DNA of 64,000 nucleotides from contig NZ_JARWNW010000290.1 of assembly GCF_029868325.1 (NCBI RefSeq), forward strand, positions 1 to 64,000. Reading direction: 5' to 3'. Of the stretch, positions 24,532 to 33,293 are shown in pieces. Position 1 is the stretch's first letter; each line of letters begins with the position of its first letter. The position numbers and the translations under genes were made by a program. The notes below the pieces were generated by a model. That model was not told the DNA's origin and did not search any database. It worked only from the letters and a program-made list of their open reading frames with translations. The DNA is from Nocardia carnea (GTDB lineage Bacteria; Actinomycetota; Actinomycetes; Mycobacteriales; Mycobacteriaceae).

Positions 24532-25221
24532 CTATTTCGTGAGGGTCGGATCGCCCCACACCCCGTTGCCGAGTTGGGTGCAACTCGACGAAGCACCGTC
24601 GAGAAGGGTGAAGGTGATCGTCAGATTCTCCACACCGGCCACCGGGATTTCCACCTTCGGCGGTACGCCCACACCGATATTTCCGGATGTGAAAACCGAT
24701 TTGCCGTCGGCGACCACCGAGAACTGCAGGGCCGATTCCGTATTACCCCCGTCGGCCACGCCGATCACCGAAGAGAACCGCGACCATTCCCGGTTGAGGT
24801 CGTAGGTGTGGCTGACCTCGGTGCTGCAGCCACTGAACTGCTGGTAGATCGCGTGCGGATAAGCAACACCGTTGACGGTGATCGACCCGGTGTAGGCGGT
24901 GGTGCCGACCGGGGCGAGTTCGGCGAGGAACTGCTGGGCGGCACCGGTGGTCGTGGCGGGCGGCACCGGCGCCGGCACAGCAGCCGAACTTTCCGTCGTG
25001 GTGGTGGCGGGGAGCGCGGAATCGGAATCGGCTTCCCCGGAACCCGGACCGACCATGAGCGTCACGACCAAACCCACGATCGCCAGCGTCACACCGAGCC
25101 CTGAGACAAGCATCACTCGTTGGACAGGGTCACCGGCGCGGGCGCCCGGCGCCGTTGGCGCCGGCGAGGGGGGACTCTGTGTTTGCCCGCGGGTGGGATC
25201 GGTGGGATTGGACACGCGCAC
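24532..25221 (-). CDS. Membrane-anchored NPCBM-domain protein
   Basis: A 229-residue protein: a Pro/Thr-rich cytosolic stretch of about 35 residues, one membrane helix (VMLVSGLGVTLAIVGLVVTLMV), a Thr/Ala/Pro-rich linker, then a C-terminal domain with YDLNREWSRFSSVIGVAD, ALQFSVVADGKSVFTSG and VEIPVAGVENLTITFTLLD. That pattern is the NPCBM (novel putative carbohydrate-binding) domain. The protein has two cysteines (CSTEVSH and SSSCTQLG), possibly disulphide-bonded. It probably binds cell-surface glycan. The GTG start at 25221 is preceded by a GAAGAAGAG purine run. Confidence 0.75.
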   Translation of the reverse strand: MRVSNPTDPTRGQTQSPPSPAPTAPGARAGDPVQRVMLVSGLGVTLAIVGLVVTLMVGPGSGEADSDSALPATTTTESSAAVPAPVPPATTTGAAQQFLAELAPVGTTAYTGSITVNGVAYPHAIYQQFSGCSTEVSHTYDLNREWSRFSSVIGVADGGNTESALQFSVVADGKSVFTSGNIGVGVPPKVEIPVAGVENLTITFTLLDGASSSCTQLGNGVWGDPTLTK

Positions 25222-25667
25222 ACTCTTCTTCGATCAACTCGCCGGAACCCGGATGGGCGCCGCAGCAGAGATATACCACGCTCGCCAGGCGTAGGGAATC
25301 GGAGCGCTCGGGTCGGTGGTGACGACGCACTCAGCGTAATACCGCCCACCTGGTTCGGTAGGCCGGAAACGCGAAAGATTCGGCGTACTTTGATAATTCA
25401 CGCATACAGGACCAGACCATTCCGGGTTACCGGCCGGCGAACCGGCAAAGCCGGCCGACTGTGCGCCGATTCACGAATACCGGAAACCACTCACCCGTGC
25501 TGTAGGGTGACTGCTGTACCTGCGCCGATGAGTAATGCATGTACAGCCGTCGCGGGATACTTGCTTTTCGCGTCGGACCCGCGACCCCGCCACCTCGTGT
25601 AGGCACGGACATCGGTCCGATCGGACGTCGCGGTATCACCTCCGATGCCGAAAGGCGCACTATATTC
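25222..25667. other. Divergent promoter region and long leader of the helicase gene
   Basis: No gene is supported in these 446 bp. An 8-bp inverted repeat CGGCCGGC/GCCGGCCG (25431-25457, 11-nt loop) could form a hairpin in a long 5' leader. AT-rich TTTGATAATTCACGCATAC at about 25390 is a candidate promoter. Long leaders are common for cold-induced DEAD-box helicase genes; whether this one is structured or cold-responsive is unknown. Confidence 0.4.
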
Positions 25668-27275
25668 ATGCCTGTCCACACTGCTGTCACGCAGACTTTC
25701 GCCGATCTCGGCGTATCCACCGGAATCGTCGACGAACTCGCGGCCGCGGGAATCACCACAGCGTTCCCCATCCAGGCCGCCACCCTGCCCGACAGTCTCG
25801 CCGGCCGCGATGTATTGGGCCGCGGTAAGACCGGTAGTGGTAAAACTCTGGCTTTCGCGATCCCGATGGTCGACCGGCTCGCCGGCACCAAGCGGGTACC
25901 CGGCCGCCCGGCCGGGCTGATCCTGGCTCCCACCCGGGAACTCGCCACCCAGATCGCCGCCACCATCACCCCGCTGGCGCAGCTGCGCGGACTGCGGGTG
26001 ACCACCGTATTCGGTGGTGTCCCGGTGAATCGCCAGATCAAGGCCTTCAAACAAGGTGTCGATATCGTCGTCGCCTGCCCGGGCCGGCTCGAGGATCTGA
26101 TGAAACAGCGGGCGGTCGCGCTGGACGCGGTGCAGATCACCGTGCTCGACGAGGCCGACCATATGGCCGATCTCGGCTTCCTGCCCGGCGTCACGCGCAT
26201 CCTCGCGGCCACCCCCGCCGGTGGTCAGCGCCTGTTGTTCTCGGCCACCCTGGACAACGGCGTCGGGAAACTGGTCGACCGGTTCATGCGCGCACCCGTC
26301 ACCCATTCGGTCGACGAAGCCGGTGACCCGCCGCCCAAAATGGAGCATCACGTTTTCGAACTCGAGGGCGCCGCGGCGAAGAAGCACATCGTCCGGATGC
26401 TGGCCAACGGTAGCGGTCGCCGCATCCTGTTCATGCGCACCAAACACCACGCCCGGCGACTGGCCGGCGAACTGTCCCGCGCCGGTATTCCCGCTGTCGA
26501 CCTGCACGGAAACCTGTCGCAGCCCGCCCGCGACCGCAACCTCGCCGCATTCGCCGCCGGCACGGCCCGGGTGATGGTCGCGACCGATATCGCGGCCCGC
26601 GGTATCCACGTCGACGAACTCGAACTGGTGGTCCACGTCGACCCGCCCGCCGAACACAAGGCCTACCTGCACCGGTCCGGGCGCACCGCGCGCGCCGGCA
26701 CCGAGGGCACCGTGGTCACGCTGGTACTGCCCGAACAACGCAAGGATGTCGCGGCGCTGCTGCGCAAGGCCGGGATCACGGTGAAACCGCGCGCGGTGAC
26801 CGTCGATTCGCCGATCCTCGCCGAACTCTCCGACGGTGCGGCCGCCGCGCTGCAACTCCCCACGGAGCCGCCTCAGGCCGACCGCTCGCGCCCCGAGAAC
26901 AAACCTGCCCGCAACGGTCGGCGTGGCGCGCGCGGTGCACGCACATCGGCGAACGGCCGCGCGGATACGACCGGCGCGGCCGCCGGCACCGGACGGCGGA
27001 CCCGCCCGGACGCACCGGGTAAACGCTCCGGCCACAGCGACCGCTCCGGTGCGGCCGAACACGCCGGAGCACGCGGTTCCAGCAGCCGGCGCGGAGCGTC
27101 CGCGGGACGCGCCGGCAAGCGAGTCGCGTCCGGCCACGAGGCTCCCGCAGCACCCGCACGCAAGCAAGCAGCCGGCACGAACCGGGCCACATATACAAGC
27201 ACCACGAACGACGCCGATCCGACACGGGCCCGTGGCTCGCGCCGTCCCCGCCGGGCCACCCGCCCGGCCGGCTGA
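25668..27275 (+). CDS. DEAD-box RNA helicase with basic C-terminal tail
   Basis: A 535-residue ATP-dependent RNA helicase of RhlE/DeaD type. Visible motifs are the Q-motif region (TTAFPIQAATL), Walker A GKTGSGKT (53-60), PTREL, DEAD (161-164), SAT (192-194), TDIAARGI and HRSGRTARAG. Residues after about 400 form a disordered Arg/Gly/Ala-rich tail (RRGARGARTSANGR and similar) that would bind RNA and may bring the enzyme to ribosome precursors or the degradosome. The ATG at 25668 matches the family start; the open frame extends upstream without similarity. A strong terminator follows. Confidence 0.92.
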   Translation: MPVHTAVTQTFADLGVSTGIVDELAAAGITTAFPIQAATLPDSLAGRDVLGRGKTGSGKTLAFAIPMVDRLAGTKRVPGRPAGLILAPTRELATQIAATITPLAQLRGLRVTTVFGGVPVNRQIKAFKQGVDIVVACPGRLEDLMKQRAVALDAVQITVLDEADHMADLGFLPGVTRILAATPAGGQRLLFSATLDNGVGKLVDRFMRAPVTHSVDEAGDPPPKMEHHVFELEGAAAKKHIVRMLANGSGRRILFMRTKHHARRLAGELSRAGIPAVDLHGNLSQPARDRNLAAFAAGTARVMVATDIAARGIHVDELELVVHVDPPAEHKAYLHRSGRTARAGTEGTVVTLVLPEQRKDVAALLRKAGITVKPRAVTVDSPILAELSDGAAAALQLPTEPPQADRSRPENKPARNGRRGARGARTSANGRADTTGAAAGTGRRTRPDAPGKRSGHSDRSGAAEHAGARGSSSRRGASAGRAGKRVASGHEAPAAPARKQAAGTNRATYTSTTNDADPTRARGSRRPRRATRPAG

Positions 27276-27307
27276 TCCACCCAGCCCGAACTCCTCGGGC
27301 AGACTGC

Positions 27308-27344
27308 CACTCCCTCGAGCGACAACAGCACGCTCGAGGGAGTG
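27308..27344. terminator. Strong hairpin terminator after the helicase gene
   Basis: Perfect 14-bp arms CACTCCCTCGAGCG (27308-27321) and complement (27331-27344) with a 9-nt loop, 32 bp after the helicase stop. Confidence 0.8.
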
Positions 27345-27567
27345 CGGCTTATCGGGCCCAACTACGCCCGGCCGGCCGATCAGCTCGCCGACCGGATCGC
27401 GGTCCAGCACGACTGCCCGATGGTCGCCGACGGGAACTCCGGCCGATCTCGCGCCTCGATCCCGGCGCGTTTCGCGGGCCGGCGGCCGGGTACTTCGCCG
27501 GGCGACGTAACTGCCGTACGGCGAAGTGTCCGCACGGCAGCAGGTTCTCCCGACGATCGGAGCTGCG

Positions 27568-28023
27568 ATGCCCGCCGAACCGAGTGTGCGTATCCCGATC
27601 CCGATCGAGGACGTGTTCGCCGTCCTTGCCGACGGCTGGCTGTATGCGCTGTGGGTTGTCGGCGCCACGCATATCCGGAAGGTCGATACCGGATGGCCGG
27701 CGGTCGGCACCCGGATCCACCACAGCGTCGGCGGGTGGCCGCTGGCGCGCAGCGACACCACCACGGTGAGCGCGGTGGATCCGCCGCATCATCTCGAGCT
27801 GGAGGCCCGGCTGTGGCCGGCCGGAGCGGCCCATATCTCACTCGACCTCGTCGCGCTCGGACCCGACAGTACCGAGGTCAGGATGGCCGAACGCGTCTCG
27901 CAGGGGCCCGGACGGCTGCTCCCCGGCGCGGTCCAGGATCTGGCACTGATCCCCCGCAATCGCGAATCGCTCCAGCGTCTCGCGGCCCTGGCCGCCGGTC
28001 GCTCCCCCACCGGCCCCGGTTGA
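27568..28023 (+). CDS. SRPBCC/polyketide-cyclase-like protein
   Basis: A 151-residue START/SRPBCC-fold protein. The N-terminal EPSVRIPIPIEDVFAVLADGWLYALWVVGATHIRKVD and the later HHLELEARLWPAGAAHISLDLVALGPDSTEVRMAERV fit the polyketide cyclase/dehydrase group that binds hydrophobic ligands. GGAG precedes the ATG at 27568. It is convergent with an SDR-family gene. The ligand is unknown. Confidence 0.75.
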   Translation: MPAEPSVRIPIPIEDVFAVLADGWLYALWVVGATHIRKVDTGWPAVGTRIHHSVGGWPLARSDTTTVSAVDPPHHLELEARLWPAGAAHISLDLVALGPDSTEVRMAERVSQGPGRLLPGAVQDLALIPRNRESLQRLAALAAGRSPTGPG

Positions 28024-28115
28024 CTTCATCCGCCGGTTTCGACTGAATACCTCGTGCGCCGCGGTCGGCCCCCTGCACTCGCACCTGCGAGGGCCGACGA
28101 GGACCGGCGGATGAT

Positions 28116-29195
28116 TTATCCGGCCCCGGTAGTGCTGGAGCGCTGCGGACGCTGGTCCTGGTGGGTCGGTCGCCCGGGCCGGAAATTCGGGCGGCGAGGG
28201 TCGAGTGGGGCACTGGGGCCGGGCGGGCCGGTCCGCATTCTGCTCGCCAGCTCTCGACAGGCCGTGACCGCGTCGGTTTCCGGCTGCCAGCCCAGTTCGC
28301 GGGCGGCCCGGCGGGCGTCGGCCAGGCAGGCGCGGTCGGCCAGTTCGAGCCAGGCCGGATGCAGTGGTTGCAGACCCATTCGCCGGCTCCAGCCGGCTCC
28401 GGTGGTCAGTATCGCCCGCGGTACCGGCGCGCGGAACCCACCGAACAGTGCGGCCAGGGCCGGGGCGGGGAGGACGGGTTCGGCGGCGAGGTTGTAGGCG
28501 CCCGCGGCGCGGTCCCGGAGGATCGCCCGGATCGCCGAGGCCACGTCGGTGGCGTGTACCAGTTGCAGCCGCAGGTCCTTCCACAGCGGTACCGGTAGCA
28601 TCCGGCGGCCGATCACCGACCGCGGCAGCCATGGGCTGAGCAGCCAATCCCCCAGTTCGGCGGCCGAATCGCCCTGCACGATGCCACACGGCCGGATCCG
28701 CGCGACCCGGATGCCGGGCTGCTGCTGTTCGAATTCGTCGAGTCGCGTTTCCAGGGCGGCTTTTCCGACGCTGTAGGCGCTGCGGGCCAGGCCGGTCCGC
28801 GGATGGCTTTCGTCGACCCGGGTCCAACGCTCCGCCGGGGTGTACGCGGCCACCGAGGACGCGCACACCACCTGCATGACCCCGGCCGCTGCCGCCGCGT
28901 GCAACACATGTTCGGTACCGATCGCGTTGGTGCGGTTCATCGGCGGGTCGGTGCGATGCGGTTGGATCGCCCAGGCCAGATGGACCACGGCGCGCGCCCC
29001 GGCGAACGCATCGGTGAGCACGGGTACGGCCGAGAGGTCGCCGATATCGCAGTCGATCCACCGCACCCCGGTATACGGTTCCCGGTCAGGCGGCCGGCGT
29101 CGGGCGATACCGGTCAGCTCCCAGTGCTCGATGCCGGGTGAACGCAGCAGCGCGGTTCCCACGCTGCCGCTGGCGCCCGTGACGACGACCTTCAT
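28116..29195 (-). CDS. NAD(P)-dependent epimerase/reductase, extended SDR family
   Basis: A 359-residue extended short-chain dehydrogenase. The N-terminal cofactor motif is VVVTGASGSVGTALL (GxxGxxG) and the catalytic pair is YSVGK. The middle VVHLAWAIQPHRTDPPMNRTNAIGTEHVLHAA is typical of epimerase-like proteins. The last 30 residues are Pro/Arg/Gln-rich and look disordered. The ATG at 29195 follows the Rossmann-fold start. The substrate is unknown; sugar-nucleotide epimerase and lipid-linked roles are both possible. Confidence 0.8.
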   Translation of the reverse strand: MKVVVTGASGSVGTALLRSPGIEHWELTGIARRRPPDREPYTGVRWIDCDIGDLSAVPVLTDAFAGARAVVHLAWAIQPHRTDPPMNRTNAIGTEHVLHAAAAAGVMQVVCASSVAAYTPAERWTRVDESHPRTGLARSAYSVGKAALETRLDEFEQQQPGIRVARIRPCGIVQGDSAAELGDWLLSPWLPRSVIGRRMLPVPLWKDLRLQLVHATDVASAIRAILRDRAAGAYNLAAEPVLPAPALAALFGGFRAPVPRAILTTGAGWSRRMGLQPLHPAWLELADRACLADARRAARELGWQPETDAVTACRELASRMRTGPPGPSAPLDPRRPNFRPGRPTHQDQRPQRSSTTGAG

Positions 29196-29510
29196 CGGTC
29201 CGGTCTTCCGGCACCCCCAGCGCATGCGACCCGCCTCCGCATACCTCCGCAGAATGGGCGCCGCGTTACTTGCCTCGGCTTCATACGACCCGGTTACCCG
29301 GGGCCCCGGTGCGAAACATCGCCGGCGCGGCCCGGGGTCGCGCTCCTCCGCATACCGGGCACGGACCGCGGTGTCGTCTCCCGACCGTGCCGCGGAAACG
29401 CTGCGGTGTGCCCCAGGTGAGCCGTCGGGCGCCTCGAAGTGTTCGATGCTGCCGCAGCGGTGATCCGCCGAACCGATCCGCCGAGCTATGCGTATACATA
29501 TACTGGGTCC
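29196..29510. other. Intergenic region, promoter-like AT-rich patch only
   Basis: No gene is supported in these 315 bp. The last 30 bases before 29511 contain the AT-rich CGTATACATATACTGG, a plausible -10 region for the small protein that follows. Nothing else was found. Confidence 0.35.
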
Positions 29511-29804
29511 ATGCTCGATCCTCTCAGCCTTGCCGTCGGCGCCGGCCTTCTCGCAGTCGGCTGGGCCGGCGGCCGGTTCGGATCACGGCGCCGGGCGGGA
29601 TCGGCCCGCACACTCACCGCCCGCTGTGGTTGCGGCCATGATCTGGCCCTGCACGACCGCGCCGACGGGACCTGTCATGCCGAGTCCTCCCGCCGCGGCA
29701 CCCACGGTCTGCGTGAATGGGTGAAATGCAATTGCCGCCGCTACACCGGGCCCACACCGCTCGAGGATGTGTTCAGCTCACCGATTCTTCCGCCGGAATC
29801 CTGA
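29511..29804 (+). CDS. Small membrane protein with cysteine/histidine-rich tail
   Basis: A 97-residue protein. Residues 5-23 form one membrane helix (LSLAVGAGLLAVGWAGGRFG) followed by RRR. The cytosolic part has CGCGHDLALHD, GTCH and CNCRRY, which could bind a metal such as zinc. The domain resembles small CGCGH...H...C..CNC proteins seen next to unrelated genes in actinomycetes. The function is unknown. The ATG at 29511 gives the helix directly at the N-terminus. Confidence 0.65.
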   Translation: MLDPLSLAVGAGLLAVGWAGGRFGSRRRAGSARTLTARCGCGHDLALHDRADGTCHAESSRRGTHGLREWVKCNCRRYTGPTPLEDVFSSPILPPES

Positions 29805-29925
29805 ACCGGCCGAACACATTCCACCTCCCGGCGCCACCATTCTCGAATTCGGGACGGGGCGGCCGGATGCGCGGACCGGCGTCGCGGTCACACGTTCACC
29901 GATTCGGGCAGTCGCCGAAACGGAT

Positions 29926-29960
29926 CGTGCCCGTCTCCGCAACTCGCGAAGACGGGCACG
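29926..29960. terminator. Hairpin terminator after the MFS exporter
   Basis: 11-bp perfect arms CGTGCCCGTCT (29926-29936) and complement (29950-29960), 13-nt loop, 13 bp beyond the stop of the reverse-strand exporter gene ending at 29974. Confidence 0.65.
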
Positions 29961-29973
29961 TAGGCACCGCAGA

Positions 29974-31470
29974 TCAGTGCGCGAGCACCGGTTCCCCCTC
30001 GGCCGGAGCGGGCAGGGTGGACGGTAGCAGCATTGCCAGCACGACCGCGCCGATCACGAAAACACCTGCCGCCCAAGCGAAGCTGGTGGTGTAGCTTTCG
30101 ATGGCCGACTGGGCGACGGTGATCTGGCTCGGTGTCCGCCCGGCGAGGTAGTCACCGGCCGCCGAGGCCGCGATGGTGCTCAGCAGCGCCGTACCGATCG
30201 ACCCACCGACCTGCTGGCTGGTATTGATCATCGCGGAGGCGACACCGGCGTCGTCATGCTGCACCCCGGCCGTGGCGCTCTGGAACGCCGTCGACATGGC
30301 GGCGCCGAGGCCGAGGCCGAGCAGCACCAGGCTGGGTAGGATATGGGTGGCGTAACCGGTATCGAGGCCGATCTGCGTCAGCCACGCCATTCCGAGTGCG
30401 GCGATCGCGAACCCACCGCTGACGGCCACCTTCGGGCCGATCTTCGGCAGCAGCAGCGACGGTGTCGTGGTGGACGAGGCGATCATTCCGGCGACCATCG
30501 GCAGGAATGCCACACCGGTCATGATCGGTGAATACCCCAGCGTGAGCTGCATGTAGTAGGTCAGGAACAGGAAGATCGCGAACATGCCGATACCCATGAC
30601 GAATACCGCGAGATAGGCGCCGCCTCGAGTGCGGTCGAGCACGATACGCAGCGGCAGCAGTGGATGCGCCACCCGCATTTCGAGCCAGACGAACAGTGCG
30701 AGCAGGGCCGCGCCGCCGACGAGGAACGCAAGCGTCACCGAATCGGTCCAGCCTTCGCTCTCGGCGTGGGAGAAGCCGTAGACGATCGCGAACAGGGCCG
30801 CGGTGACGACGACCGTGCCGGGGATATCGAGTTTGGGCCGGGTGCCGGCGGCGTGCCGGGCCAGCAGCAGTACCGCGCCGACCAGTGCGACCGCGGCGAA
30901 GATCAGGTTCACGAACATCACCCACCGCCACGACGCCCATTCGGTGAGCGCACCACCGAGCAGCAGCCCGATGGCTCCGCCGGTTCCGGCGACGGCGCCG
31001 AAGATACCGAAGGCCTTCGCCCGTTCGGACGGTTCGGTGAAGGTGACGGTGAGCAGTGACAGCGCCGCCGGCGCGAGCAGTGCGCCGAAAACACCCTGGC
31101 CGACGCGTGCCGCGACCAGCATCTCGAAGTTGGCGGCCGCACCGCCGACGGCGGAGGCCACCGAGAACCCGATCAGCCCGATGACGAAGGTGTTGCGCCG
31201 GCCGAACAGGTCGCTGAGCCGGCCGCCGAGCAGTAGCAGGCTGCCGAAGGCCAGGGCGTAGCCGGTGATCACCCATTGACGGCTTGCATCGTCGAAGCCG
31301 AGGTCACGCTGGGCCTCGGGCAGCGCGATGTTCACCACGGTCGCGTCGAGCACGACCATGAGCTGGGCGACGCCGAGAACGGCGAGAACCCACCATCGCA
31401 GCGCGTGCGATCCGCGCCTGCCGGACGGTTTTTCCTGCGCGGATGGCCCGCGTTCGAACGTGGTAGTCAT
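29974..31470 (-). CDS. MFS drug exporter, DHA2 (14-TMS, EmrB/QacA) family
   Basis: A 498-residue major-facilitator antiporter expelling drugs in exchange for protons. The signature regions are LDATVVNIALPEAQRDLGF (motif D1), WVITGYALAFGSLLLLGGRLSDLFGRR (motif A) and GPAGGAIGLLLGGALTEWASWRWVMFVN-like text (motif C area GAVAGTGGAIGLLLGG). About 14 membrane helices can be traced. It is divergent from a TetR gene with mirror-image operators in between, the usual repressor-exporter pairing. Confidence 0.92.
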   Translation of the reverse strand: MTTTFERGPSAQEKPSGRRGSHALRWWVLAVLGVAQLMVVLDATVVNIALPEAQRDLGFDDASRQWVITGYALAFGSLLLLGGRLSDLFGRRNTFVIGLIGFSVASAVGGAAANFEMLVAARVGQGVFGALLAPAALSLLTVTFTEPSERAKAFGIFGAVAGTGGAIGLLLGGALTEWASWRWVMFVNLIFAAVALVGAVLLLARHAAGTRPKLDIPGTVVVTAALFAIVYGFSHAESEGWTDSVTLAFLVGGAALLALFVWLEMRVAHPLLPLRIVLDRTRGGAYLAVFVMGIGMFAIFLFLTYYMQLTLGYSPIMTGVAFLPMVAGMIASSTTTPSLLLPKIGPKVAVSGGFAIAALGMAWLTQIGLDTGYATHILPSLVLLGLGLGAAMSTAFQSATAGVQHDDAGVASAMINTSQQVGGSIGTALLSTIAASAAGDYLAGRTPSQITVAQSAIESYTTSFAWAAGVFVIGAVVLAMLLPSTLPAPAEGEPVLAH

Positions 31471-31489
31471 CTCGCCCCTAGAAAGAGTG

Positions 31490-31559
31490 ATTAAATGGAG
31501 GATGCGTCTCCGCTTATCTGAACGCTAACACAATAACGGAGATCACGCCTCCACTTAAT
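31490..31559. promoter_or_regulatory. Mirror-image operator pair between MFS exporter and TetR
   Basis: Two half-regions run in opposite directions: ATTAAATGGAGG begins at 31490 and its near-complement CCTCCACTTAAT ends at 31559 (one mismatch in 12). Each half also contains its own GGAG-N7-CTCC palindrome. One copy lies at each gene's start, 19 bp upstream of the exporter (31470) and 23 bp upstream of tetR (31583). Confidence 0.65.
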
Positions 31560-31582
31560 CCCGCCGTTGATAGACTGCGGCT

Positions 31583-32263
31583 GTGAAACCCGCCACGACC
31601 TTGCGCACCCGGCGCCTGCGCGCCGATGCCGTCCGCAATCAGCAACGCATCGTCGAGGCCGCCCGCGAACTGTTCGCCGACCGCGGACTCGAGATCACCC
31701 TCGACGATGTCGCCGAACGTGCGGGCGTGGGAGTGGGCACCGTCTACCGCCGATTCGCCAACAAAACCGAACTCATCTCCGAGGTCTTCGAACACCACCT
31801 CGGCGAATTCGCCGACGCCGCCGAGGCGAGCGTGCACCACCCCGACCCCTGGCTCGGCCTCGTCCAGTTCGTCGAATACGCCTGCCGCCACCTCGCGATC
31901 AACCGCGGGTTCAGCGAGGTGATCCTCGAACTCGACCTCGATACCGAACGCTTCCACCGCATCCGCGACCGGATCAAACCGGCGGTCGCCGCCATCGTCG
32001 AACGCGCACGGGCCGCGGGCGCACTGCAACCCGATATCGAACCGTCGGATCTCTTCGCGATGATCCATATGGTCGACGGGCTCGCCGAATTCGCCAAACC
32101 GATCAATTCCGACATCTGGCGCCGCTATATGGCCATCACGCTCAACGGTATTCGCGCCGACAGCATCGCACGCCAGGAATTACCGGTCCGCGCCCTCACC
32201 GACGACGAGGTCGACCAGGCCAAGACCGCGCGCACGGCCCCCTGCGCCGGCCGCCGCCGCTGA
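31583..32263 (+). CDS. TetR-family repressor of the adjacent exporter
   Basis: A 226-residue TetR protein with the helix-turn-helix at about residues 20-66 (RIVEAARELFADRGLEITLDDVAERAGVGVGTVYRRFANKTELISEVF). The GTG start follows 23 bp after the mirrored operator. The C-terminal domain (DLFAMIHMVDGLAEF) is a usual TetR ligand-binding region. It is expected to repress itself and the divergent DHA2 exporter and be released by an exported drug. Confidence 0.9.
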   Translation: MKPATTLRTRRLRADAVRNQQRIVEAARELFADRGLEITLDDVAERAGVGVGTVYRRFANKTELISEVFEHHLGEFADAAEASVHHPDPWLGLVQFVEYACRHLAINRGFSEVILELDLDTERFHRIRDRIKPAVAAIVERARAAGALQPDIEPSDLFAMIHMVDGLAEFAKPINSDIWRRYMAITLNGIRADSIARQELPVRALTDDEVDQAKTARTAPCAGRRR

Positions 32264-32287
32264 CCGGTCCACCTTCGCCGGTGACGG

Positions 32288-32611
32288 CTACTCGGCGTCG
32301 AGATCATCGAGCAATTCGACTGCGGCACGCGCGTATTCACCGATCCACCGATCGTAGATGCGCTTGATCGGCATCGGCGCCAGAGCGAGGTGACGTTCGC
32401 GCCCCACCTTGCGGCCGGTCACCAGCCCGGCCCGCTCCAGCACCCGCAGATGCTGCAGCACCGTCGTGCGGTCCAGTTCAGGAAAGAGCTCGCACAATCC
32501 ACCCGTGGTGCGCGGCGCTGCCTTGAGCGCGTCGAGCATCGCCCGCCTGGTCGCCGACCCCAGTGCTTTGAACACCAGATCATCGGGGTCCTTGTCATCA
32601 ACCGCAGACAT
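32288..32611 (-). CDS. ArsR-family regulator
   Basis: A 107-residue winged helix-turn-helix regulator. The region FKALGSATRRAMLDALKAAPRTTGGLCELFPELDRTTVLQHLRVLERAGLVTGRKVGRERH is typical of ArsR proteins that accompany SRPBCC (AHSA1) proteins. No metal-binding CxC motif is present, so a metal sensor role is unlikely. Its start codon lies within the shared palindrome at 32605-32634 and only 16 bp separate the two divergent start codons, so there is no room for a ribosome site: the mRNA is likely leaderless. Confidence 0.88.
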   Translation of the reverse strand: MSAVDDKDPDDLVFKALGSATRRAMLDALKAAPRTTGGLCELFPELDRTTVLQHLRVLERAGLVTGRKVGRERHLALAPMPIKRIYDRWIGEYARAAVELLDDLDAE

Positions 32612-32634
32612 GTTGTAAATTTATCACATGTCTG
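32605..32634. promoter_or_regulatory. 30-bp palindrome containing both divergent start codons
   Basis: The left arm CAGACATGT (32605-32613) and right arm ACATGTCTG (32626-32634) are perfect; the centre TAAATTTA (32616-32623) is also a perfect palindrome. Only two base pairs in 15 mismatch. The reverse-strand ATG (32611) and forward ATG (32628) are both inside, so an ArsR dimer would cover both start points. Confidence 0.75.
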
Positions 32635-33095
32635 AGCTGAAAGAACTCTCCTTCACCGTGTCCGGCCGCGTGGCCAAGTCCTGCGCCGAGGTCTACGAGG
32701 CGGTCGCCGATCCCGAACAGCTGTCGAAGTACTTCACCACCGGAGGGGCCCGCGGCCGGCTCACCCCGGGATCGGAGGTGACCTGGGATTTCCACGATTT
32801 CCCGGGCGCATTTCCGGTGCGGGTGCTGAAGGCCGACCCGCCGCGCACGATCGTCATCCAGTGGGACGGCGAGGCAACCACGGACGAGGCCGGCGCCACC
32901 ACCACAACCTTCGAATTCGAGCCGATCGACAACGACACCCGGACCCTGGTAACCATTACCGAATCGTCGTGGCGCCCGACCGAAGCCGGCGCGAAGAACG
33001 CCTTCGGCAACTGCGAGGGGTGGACCGGCATGCTGGCCGCACTCAAGGTCTGGGTCGAGCACGGCATCAACCTGCGCGAGGGTTTCTACAAATAA
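32628..33095 (+). CDS. SRPBCC-domain protein (AHSA1-like)
   Basis: A 155-residue SRPBCC/AHSA1-fold protein. Markers are FTVSGRVAKSCAEVYEAVADPEQLSKYFTTGGARGRLTPGSEVTWDF and GNCEGWTGMLAALKVWVEHGIN. Genes of this group are very often divergent from an ArsR gene, as here. The ligand and role are unknown. Translation starts directly at the likely transcription start. Confidence 0.88.
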   Translation: MSELKELSFTVSGRVAKSCAEVYEAVADPEQLSKYFTTGGARGRLTPGSEVTWDFHDFPGAFPVRVLKADPPRTIVIQWDGEATTDEAGATTTTFEFEPIDNDTRTLVTITESSWRPTEAGAKNAFGNCEGWTGMLAALKVWVEHGINLREGFYK

Positions 33096-33293
33096 GCCCG
33101 GCGCGAAGGCGACTACGACCACCCCGGTCTACCACGGAGGTTCGCGGGCGTACCGGCCGAGCAGGGCGGGTCGTCGGGCGGCGACACGTTCCTCGACGAA
33201 CTCACCGGGCGTGATCAGCAATTACCTTCTGAGCCATACCGTTCGAACGTCGGATACGGCCGTTCGTCACCGGCGGGGACTACCATCCAGCAG

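Noticed and set aside
25491..27764. A 757-codon reverse frame opposite the DEAD-box helicase
   Set aside because: The forward gene has all helicase motifs; the antisense frame is Gly/Arg/Ala-rich without any domain.
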